Assembly (NCBI GenBank): GCA_030824725.1
Contig: JAPJRE010000083.1
Coordinates: 1-12,956, forward strand
DNA from: Sphingomonas sp.
GTDB taxonomy: Bacteria; Pseudomonadota; Alphaproteobacteria; Sphingomonadales; Sphingomonadaceae
Direction of reading: 5' to 3'
DNA: 12,956 bases
Shown: positions 7,801-12,956 of the stretch, piece after piece
Position numbering within the stretch: position 1 is the first letter of the stretch
Layout: the number at the start of each line of letters is the position of its first letter
Program-made: the position numbers and the translations under genes
The notes under the pieces: generated by a model
The model's input: only the letters and a program-made list of their open reading frames with translations
The model's database searches: none
What the model was told of the DNA's origin: nothing

Positions 7801-10800
7801 AAGAGCCAGACGATCGTCAACATGGTGGCTGACGCGATCGGCACGGGCCGCAGCCTGCTCGTTGTCTGTCAGAAGCAGGCAGCGCTGGAAGTCGTCCACA
7901 AACGCTTGGAGGCTGCCGGTCTTGGCGAACGGGTCGTGATGGTCAACGACGTCAACAAGGATCGGGAACCTGTCATACGTGCCGTCCGCGAGCAGCTGGA
8001 AGAGCTGTTTCGGCGCCCCTCTGGCGCTACGGGCTGGCGGCAGCAGCGGATTCAGACCGCAGCCCGCATTGAGGCTCTTGAACGGGAACTCGATGGTCAA
8101 CATCGTGCCCTTCATGCAACTGACGAGCAGACCGGCTTATCCTACCGCCTCATTCTCGGCGACTTGATTGGTCTTCAGCGCGAAGGTTCAACCCCTTCCC
8201 TGCCCTCACTGCGCCAGCTGCTTGGCCATCTAGATCCAGGCCAGCTCGCTGTCCTTCAGGAGGTCTGCGCGCCGATTGCGCGCCTTTGGCTGCCGGCACA
8301 CTACGAGGGCAGCCCTCTTGCGGACACCCGCGCCTTCGGCACCGAAGATGGCATATTGGAATCGTTTTGCCAGGATGTGGCTGAGTTCGCCAGGCTGGAG
8401 CGCGAGCGACAGTCGGTCATCGAGCGCACCCCTAATGCACTGACCATCACCAATCCCGAACCCTATCAAAGCTGGGCGACTCAACACGGCCCAACACTGC
8501 TAAGCCTCGAGACGCGTCAGCGAGACCTACTTGCTCGCTGGTTGGATAAACTCGCCGGCGCGGCGGATCGCACAGCTGGCACAAGCCCGACAATCCAAGG
8601 ACTCGCAGCAATCGAGCGCGACTTGGTTCGGCTCCCTGCCGACGAGGCGCCGGACGACGCATTGGCGGTCGCGCTGGCGATGGACGATGCAGAACTAGGC
8701 GAGTGGCTAGAACTCTCAGATCGGCTATTGAAGCGCCCTACGCTCCTTCAGCGCCTCTCTCCGGCCCGCTGGATGGGTCTGTGGCGCAGAAGCCAACTTC
8801 TCAAGAGCAAGGGCCTGTCTGATCGTGCAGCTTTCGGCAGCGCCCTCCGTCGGGAGCACGCTCTGCGGCCAATCCGAGCACAACTCCAAAATGTGGTCGC
8901 TGATCTCGGTGAACCGTCGGGCCACTTTCCGCAGCTCCGAACAGCCGGCCTTCTCGGTGAGGCGAGGACCGCGCTTCGCGAGCTCGCCTTTGCCGAAACG
9001 CTAGTCACAAGGCTGGAAGTCTACCCAGAGCCCGCAACAGCATTCGCGATGGCTCGGGCTAGCAGCCGGGAGGCCGTGGAGGAGCTGATAGAGGGCATCG
9101 ATCAGGGCCTAGCCCGCCACTCAGCCCGCGCGGCGAGTATAGCAGCGCTTGAGCGCTGCGCACCATGGATGAACGATGCTTGGCTCCAAGCCTGCACGCA
9201 TGCAGTCGCTCGTGATGTAACGAACCAGCCGCGGGTAGAGGCTCTAATAGCCGAGCTGCCGCGCATTGCACCCTATCAGCGCTTCCGTGCACGCGTTCCC
9301 CAGCTGGGCGACGAAGCGATGAAGGTGCTCGGCGAACTCGTCCGCATTCGCGAGCGGCTGGAGGCGCTTGCTGAAGGGGATCTTGAACCTACGGTCCGCC
9401 GCATCATCGCAACGGAGGCGCGCCTCGCGTGGAAATCTAGGCTTGAGGCGGCCGAACCGGCACTGCTGCTCGAAGCAGCTGAACTCGAGGCCAAAGCTGC
9501 GTCGCTCTCCGCGGCGGATCGTGAGATGCGAAGTCTTAACCAGCGACTGCTCGCTGAAGGTTTGGAGGCGAGCCGTCTCCGCCCCATGCGCGAATGGGAG
9601 GACATCACCCGTCTACGCGGCGTTCGCGCAAAGCGCCTGCGCGAGTTCGTCGACAAAGGTGCCGATCTCGGCCTAATGCAGCTTCGGCCAGTTTGGCTGG
9701 TCAATCCGGACGTTGCGAGCCGCCTTCTGCCGCTGCGCAAGGCGCTGTTCGACACAGTGATCTTCGACGAAGCATCGCAGATGCCGATCGAATATGCGCT
9801 GCCCACTCTTTTCCGCAGTCGCAATATGATCGTCAGTGGTGACGAGAAGCAGATGCCGCCTACGGCATTTTTCGCCAGCCGGGTCGAGAATGACGAAGCG
9901 CAGGTATATGACGGTGACGACCTCAGCGACGAACTGGGTGAGGAGGAACAAGAGGCGGTAACGGAAGCCTGGAGCCGTCGCGAGATCAAGGATTGCCCAG
10001 ATCTTTTGCAGCTCGCCAAGACCGTGCTGCCCTCGACCACGCTGCAGATCCACTATCGCTCGTCCTACCGCGAGCTTATCCAGTTCTCGAACGCCGCATT
10101 CTACGGTAACAGGCTTAGTGTGCCTGCTCGGCATCCTGCAGATGAGGTCAGGCGGGTCCGGCCGATCGAGATGATCCGAGCCGAGGGTGTCTACGAGGAT
10201 CAAACGAACAGGATCGAGGCCGAGCGCGTCGCTGACGCCCTTGCCGACCTGTGGCACGGGCAAGCTGGCAAGCCCCCTACGGTGGGCGTAGTCACCTTCA
10301 ACCGGAAACAGGCCGACCTGATCGAAGAGGTTCTGGAAGAACGGGCCGAAAGCGGCTCGGCGTTCCGCATAGCGCTCACCCGAGAAAGAGACCGCATTGA
10401 GGGCGGTGAAGACATGGGGTTCTTCGTGAAAAACGTGGAGAACGTGCAAGGTGACGAGCGTGATGTGATCGTCTTTTCGTCTACTTTCGGCAAGAACGCG
10501 CAAGGCACGTTCCGAAGGTTCTTCGGCGTGCTGGGGCAAGCGGGCGGAGAGCGCCGGCTAAACGTTGCGGTTACTCGCGCTCGGCAGAAGGTGGTTCTCG
10601 TGACTTCGATGCCCATCCCGCTAATTTCCGACTTGCTGTCGACGCGGCGCCAGGCGACGACGCCGCGAGATTATCTCCAAGCATATTTCGAATACGCCCG
10701 CTGCATCTCAGACGGGGACCTCGACGCCGCAGAGGCGCTCCTCGCGCGGCTAACTACAGAGCAGCGTCGCGCGCTCGGACATGGGGACGGGTTAGGCGAC

Positions 10801-11121
10801 GGGCTTGAAGCAGCTGTCGCAGACGAGATCCGTCAGCTTGGCTGGGACCCCGCGCCAGTGAGCGACCACGGCGCCTTCGGGCTGGATTTCGCAATCGAAG
10901 ATCCTCGCACCGGACTTTACGGTATCGGAATCGAATGCGACGCGCCGCGGCATAGTCTGCTAAACAGCGCCCGTGCTCGAGAGATGTGGCGCCCAAGCAT
11001 CCTGCGTCGGTCAATACCTGTAATCCACCGCGTCTCCTCGCACCGATGGTTTCACGAGCCTGATCAAGAGCGAGAGAGGCTGCGCCTCGCTGTCACTGCT
11101 GCATTGGGAGCCAGGGCATGA
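4858..11121 (+). CDS. Giant zinc-ribbon / pseudokinase / DUF4011-SF1 helicase / Vsr-like nuclease protein
   Basis: This is a 2087-aa multidomain protein. Residues 1-80 hold two zinc-ribbon-like clusters (CPNC at 5-8 with C19 and C28; C59/C60 with CPEC at 73-76). Residues about 114-335 form a protein-kinase-like domain with HRD (230-232), APE (276-278) and D289, but the glycine-rich loop is absent, the VAIK lysine position appears to be T147, the catalytic-loop Asn is A237 and the DFG motif is GFG (252-254); it is probably a pseudokinase. A charged helical region follows, then a DUF4011-like block (about 735-835, GLYLGFPFL and EEVRLNPAF). The SF1 helicase of the COG1112 type has motif I GPPGTGKS (976-983), II DEASQ (1637-1641), III GDEKQMPPT (1661-1669), IV HYRS (1732-1735), V NVQGDERD (1862-1869) and VI NVAVTRAR (1902-1909). 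Residues about 1982-2087 resemble the Vsr/DUF559-type (MTES_1575) nuclease domain, with D2010, E2026 and D2028 (GIECD) and the ending IHRVSSHRWF. GGAG lies ten bases upstream, and both ends overlap neighbours by 4 bases. It is the likely effector of the operon, acting on DNA or RNA. Each domain is read from motifs; the joint role is inferred. Confidence 0.85.
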   Translation: MIRFCPNCHTERSIEEMFCEGQVDGHACDWPLSGVPIRPEGWTPTPEAVAPVQQSSTLCCMNGHDVEPGDLMCPECGADIAPGANLADNAIAGVQPERPARPPEEQSAAAETRIGEWSLLRRLPTTSSVRERYETVRDSDGREAVLTLYALGSEPDLEVYEVLRTLDRDHVPEILETGRWGERAYEVSEDLRGGTLADLGLLPDDAATLSRIVEEIGGALAALADNGLRHRDLRPGAIMVRARDPLDLVITGFGSARLSEYDLDIVSPLEITRYTAPEAVAGGVAAASDWWSLGMLLLEQVTRGACFAGADDQSFLISVLTNGAPIPDGLSPELDTLLRGLLSPDRRTRWCWPQVRRWLDGDMPDAPARRGPAEDDTAQRSITLGGRRHAGGAHFALAAAEAEHWDEARNLLLRGDLATWIAEAGLHPELRAEIRSIAGLDEVSEDIRLALALKALNPSMPLVVRGEIVTPAWLLAHSEEGYALITGPVPDRLERDDTELWLSRLKRREARVRERARQLDVELDEVKLRPLSLSTSKSRLASIWEEQRRLLPDTDHPGLLAIIERRITEEEDFILLLSAGHGQFRTADAIVAEAEHAARRAGLDTFDRAEALTKLSLPRREVHAELERRLEGFARCGLDRIDEWADQFRLERRLPIARSLVVLGVPENLWQQPPRQAYVATLLDFFARRITGSIMRGPLTRMVIGKTTARLDLVELDSPRRRASALLDHILLRNEQAIDIDPSPLTADPRIERRLRTLHGHATLYRRDTGIDGLYLGFPFLTMQEAKASARARIAPVLLWPIKLVPEVGSRGRITLAFDRDREEVRLNPAFETMLGMDTARRWQDAANEMLARSSVNATEVVDAFRELATVSGRELAPLPSKDIKLRPGDDRITCSAALFHLGFLGQAVMEDLRQLKATPPAGSSLETAFRVGEEVQRAELPHIPEAERYFTAASDPSQEAAVLEARSGRGLLVEGPPGTGKSQTIVNMVADAIGTGRSLLVVCQKQAALEVVHKRLEAAGLGERVVMVNDVNKDREPVIRAVREQLEELFRRPSGATGWRQQRIQTAARIEALERELDGQHRALHATDEQTGLSYRLILGDLIGLQREGSTPSLPSLRQLLGHLDPGQLAVLQEVCAPIARLWLPAHYEGSPLADTRAFGTEDGILESFCQDVAEFARLERERQSVIERTPNALTITNPEPYQSWATQHGPTLLSLETRQRDLLARWLDKLAGAADRTAGTSPTIQGLAAIERDLVRLPADEAPDDALAVALAMDDAELGEWLELSDRLLKRPTLLQRLSPARWMGLWRRSQLLKSKGLSDRAAFGSALRREHALRPIRAQLQNVVADLGEPSGHFPQLRTAGLLGEARTALRELAFAETLVTRLEVYPEPATAFAMARASSREAVEELIEGIDQGLARHSARAASIAALERCAPWMNDAWLQACTHAVARDVTNQPRVEALIAELPRIAPYQRFRARVPQLGDEAMKVLGELVRIRERLEALAEGDLEPTVRRIIATEARLAWKSRLEAAEPALLLEAAELEAKAASLSAADREMRSLNQRLLAEGLEASRLRPMREWEDITRLRGVRAKRLREFVDKGADLGLMQLRPVWLVNPDVASRLLPLRKALFDTVIFDEASQMPIEYALPTLFRSRNMIVSGDEKQMPPTAFFASRVENDEAQVYDGDDLSDELGEEEQEAVTEAWSRREIKDCPDLLQLAKTVLPSTTLQIHYRSSYRELIQFSNAAFYGNRLSVPARHPADEVRRVRPIEMIRAEGVYEDQTNRIEAERVADALADLWHGQAGKPPTVGVVTFNRKQADLIEEVLEERAESGSAFRIALTRERDRIEGGEDMGFFVKNVENVQGDERDVIVFSSTFGKNAQGTFRRFFGVLGQAGGERRLNVAVTRARQKVVLVTSMPIPLISDLLSTRRQATTPRDYLQAYFEYARCISDGDLDAAEALLARLTTEQRRALGHGDGLGDGLEAAVADEIRQLGWDPAPVSDHGAFGLDFAIEDPRTGLYGIGIECDAPRHSLLNSARAREMWRPSILRRSIPVIHRVSSHRWFHEPDQERERLRLAVTAALGARA

Positions 11122-12425
11122 GCGGACCAAAGGTCGTGCGCATCGTGACGCGCGAGGAGATCATCGAGATCTGCCGTGGGCACCTCGCGAGGGTCGACGC
11201 GGCGCTAGAGGAGTGGATCCGCATCGGGAGTCGCAATGATTGTATTGACGACGAGGCGATCAGGGCAGCTCACCACAGACGCCAAGCCCTAGCCGCGCTG
11301 CTAACGCAGGATCGCTTCAACGAGTTGCAGAAGCAGGCGCCACAAGAAGAAGCGTTCATCCGCGACGACCTGCAGTTTCGTCTCGCGCAGGTCATCGCCA
11401 AAAGGGCCATCGGCCGAGTCCGTGAGCGCCGCGAACGTGAAGCTGCGATGGCATTGCTAAAGCATCTACGTGCGACCGGCACGCCGCTTGATCGCGAGCT
11501 AGAGGCGGCACTCGAGCGTGGGGATTCCGCAGCCACGTCTCAGGGCATGCTGCTGCTTGGCACCGGCGTTACAAAATCTGATGGCAAGCTTCTGCAACGT
11601 CTGAAGGACGGGGAGCGATCGCGCACCTTCGCCGATTGGGTCGAGGCTCAGCCAGCTCCGCCAGCAGATCCGGTGATGGAACGGCTGGAGAGCCGGATCG
11701 AGGAGATCGCGCAGTTCGAGGAGCTCGCCGGAGTCGCTGGATGGCGCTTGAGACTTCGAGAAGCAGAACAAAGCCCAAGAGCCCGCCGCGAACTCATCCT
11801 CGATGCTCTTGAGGTCGAAACCGGACGCGCCCTCACGACCATCCGAGCTCACGCCAAGGCAGTCACCGCCTTCCGCCTTGCTCTCGCAGAGGCTGCCGCG
11901 GGAGGCGTCGATACCTCACCCTGGAAACTCGAGCCCGCAGAACTTACGACAGACGAACTGACTGCACACACTGTCGAGGTGCAAGCGAAGCTAGAGGCTA
12001 GCCGCCATCAGAGGGCTGTCGAAGCGCGCCGCGCAGCCGTGCTCGACGGGTTGAACGGGCTCGGCTATGAAGTTCGCGAAGGCATGTCGACGTCTTGGGC
12101 TTCTGAAGGGCGCCTCGTCTTACGCAGCGCTACTCGTCCAGAATACGGCGTTGAACTTAGCGGGAGCGACCGATTGCAGATGAAACCTGTCGCATTCGAA
12201 GCGAATGGCCTCGGCCCAGACCCCTCGAGAGATCGTGATGCCGAAACGATCTGGTGCGGGGACGTTGACAGCCTTGAAAAGCGACTAGCTGAGCTTGGCG
12301 ACGCGCTTAAGATTGAAAGATCACTGCCGATTGGCGCCGTGCCATTGAAGCGGGTCGTAACGAGTGACAGCCTCACAGCCAACGAAGCCGACGTGCCCAT
12401 CATACGGCAGAAGTCGCTGAAGTGA
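11118..12425 (+). CDS. Charged helical protein of unknown function, fourth gene of the operon
   Basis: I do not recognise a named family. The 435-aa protein starts MSGPKVVRIVTREEII and is mostly charged helix, with coiled-coil-like stretches at about 85-120, 185-240 and 275-310. The C-terminal part (about 308-415) looks like a separate alpha/beta domain, with GLGYEVREGMSTSWA (from about 316) and a polar motif RDRDAETIWCGD (371-382). There is no signal peptide, membrane segment or enzyme motif that I can see. GGGAG at 11106-11110 is seven bases before the ATG at 11118, and that ATG overlaps the helicase stop (ATGA). The tight coupling suggests it works with the helicase as a structural adaptor, sensor or regulator, but that is inference. 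Its stop codon directly abuts the decayed tniQ copy. Confidence 0.75.
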   Translation: MSGPKVVRIVTREEIIEICRGHLARVDAALEEWIRIGSRNDCIDDEAIRAAHHRRQALAALLTQDRFNELQKQAPQEEAFIRDDLQFRLAQVIAKRAIGRVRERREREAAMALLKHLRATGTPLDRELEAALERGDSAATSQGMLLLGTGVTKSDGKLLQRLKDGERSRTFADWVEAQPAPPADPVMERLESRIEEIAQFEELAGVAGWRLRLREAEQSPRARRELILDALEVETGRALTTIRAHAKAVTAFRLALAEAAAGGVDTSPWKLEPAELTTDELTAHTVEVQAKLEASRHQRAVEARRAAVLDGLNGLGYEVREGMSTSWASEGRLVLRSATRPEYGVELSGSDRLQMKPVAFEANGLGPDPSRDRDAETIWCGDVDSLEKRLAELGDALKIERSLPIGAVPLKRVVTSDSLTANEADVPIIRQKSLK

Positions 12426-12825
12426 ATCTTCAACGCGACATACGCTTGCCGGATGATCGCACCAAAGTGCTCATCGAGCAGGTTCGTAGGGTTGGTGAGA
12501 TCTTCGACAAGTCGCATAACCCGTTTTCCGATCGCCTCGATGGTGTCTAAGACGGCTGCAACGGCGGCCCTCAATCTCTTTATAGAGATGCGATACCACT
12601 GCTGACCCGATTGGACACGACCACGACCGAGAAGCGACGGTTTCCGCCGCTGCTGTCGAGGCACTGTGCGCTCAGAGTATCAGCACTGCAGAGCTCGGCC
12701 GGCGCCTTGATATGGGGTAGCAACGCGCAAACAACTGGACCGACCGTTTCGACCTCCATATGTCACCTTCCGGCCTCCATCGTGGGTAAGCGTCCGACCA
12801 AGGCCGTCTCAGAAAAAGCGGCCTG
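12424..12825 (+). pseudogene. Decayed second copy of the tniQ 3' end
   Basis: This stretch aligns by eye with tniQ positions of about 1573-2005. The clearest match begins at GATGCGATACCACTGCTG (12587-12604), against GACGCGATACCACTGCTC at 1767-1784. Combined frames read DAIPLLTRLDTTTTEK and, after a one-base deletion near 12634, ATVSAAAVEALCAQSISTAE followed by LGRRLDMG, a TAG stop (12718-12720) and QRANNWTDR. Intact tniQ has DAIPLLAQWDTSTTKK, then VPVAAIEALCAQCISTAELG and GPQRANNWAER. Weaker similarity extends left to about 12424 (LIEQ and FDKS versus LVEE and FDKA, with deletions) and right to about 12825. It is clearly non-functional and clearly diverged, not a recent duplicate. Its left edge falls at the stop of the operon's last gene. 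Confidence 0.75.
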
Positions 12826-12956
12826 TCCGCTCCCGCCCAGAGTCGGACGTTCCGGGTGGGGATCCGGCTCCCAAGACCTGTCATTCGTCGAGCATGATCT
12901 GTCCCACATTCTCCAAGTAAGTCGCTGATTTCGCTGTCGTAATCGTGATATTTCGC
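12826..12956. repeat. Gene-free right edge with short repeated motifs, possible transposon-end sites
   Basis: No gene is seen in these 131 bases. The last 35 contain two related direct motifs, TCGCTGATTTCGC (12922-12934) and TCGTGATATTTCGC (12943-12956), with TGTCGT between them (12935-12940). Tn7- and Tn5053-like elements carry arrays of short repeats for transposase binding near ends that start with TGT, so this could be the start of such an array. The window stops in the middle of it, so the call is tentative. Confidence 0.3.

Noticed and set aside
9276..10539. Two long - strand open frames (254 and 288 codons)
   Set aside because: Both are antisense to the conserved helicase motifs II to V and have serine- or histidine-rich composition without domain signals.
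12422..12550. 42-codon reading frame starting GTG and overlapping the fourth gene's stop as GTGA, which looks like a fifth coupled gene
   Set aside because: Its codons align, with deletions, to the tniQ 3' region (for example LIEQ and FDKS versus LVEE and FDKA), it has no ribosome-binding site and it stops inside the remnant. It is better explained as decayed tniQ.
12065..12664. 199-codon - strand open frame across the end of the fourth gene
   Set aside because: It is antisense to both the fourth gene and the tniQ remnant, and no recognisable protein motif is present.
12801..12824. AGGCCG/CGGCCT hairpin with 12-base loop as an operon terminator
   Set aside because: The stem is only 6 bases, the loop is long and no T-tract follows, so it does not meet the pattern of a rho-independent terminator.

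Overview
The window looks like the cargo end of a Tn7/Tn5053-like (TniQ-type) transposon in a GC-rich proteobacterium. The base composition and codon use would fit an alphaproteobacterium such as a sphingomonad, but that is a weak inference from composition alone. No rRNA, tRNA or CRISPR array was seen. All convincing genes lie on the + strand.

Layout. Positions 1-162 hold an open tail that overlaps the next gene and may be the end of an upstream transposition gene. Positions 152-2005 encode a 617-aa TniQ-family protein. Positions 2006-2390 are a junction containing a frameshifted remnant of an IS3-type orfA (about 2091-2262), then a plausible sigma70-type promoter (2311-2338) and a short dyad at the predicted transcript start. 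Positions 2391-12425 are a tightly coupled four-gene operon in which every junction is a 4-base ATGA stop/start overlap. Positions about 12424-12825 are a decayed second copy of the 3' part of tniQ, with indels, a frameshift and an internal stop. The last 130 bases have no gene but end in short repeated motifs that could belong to a transposon end.

The operon is the main interest. It encodes (1) a ClpB/ClpA-type AAA+ ATPase with an unusual N-terminal half; (2) a small NrdG-like radical-SAM activase with no glycyl-radical partner in sight; (3) a 2087-aa protein made of two zinc ribbons, a degenerate protein-kinase-like domain, a DUF4011-like region, an SF1 (COG1112, Dna2/Nam7/Upf1-type) helicase and a C-terminal Vsr/DUF559-like nuclease domain; and (4) a 435-aa charged helical protein with a distinct C-terminal domain that I cannot assign. 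Location in transposon cargo, the helicase-nuclease effector, the kinase-like sensor module and strict translational coupling all suggest an anti-phage or anti-plasmid defence system. The kinase-helicase part resembles the Mokosh type I idea, but the Clp ATPase and the radical-SAM partner are not part of that system as I know it. The set may be undescribed or only catalogued computationally. Function is inferred, not shown.
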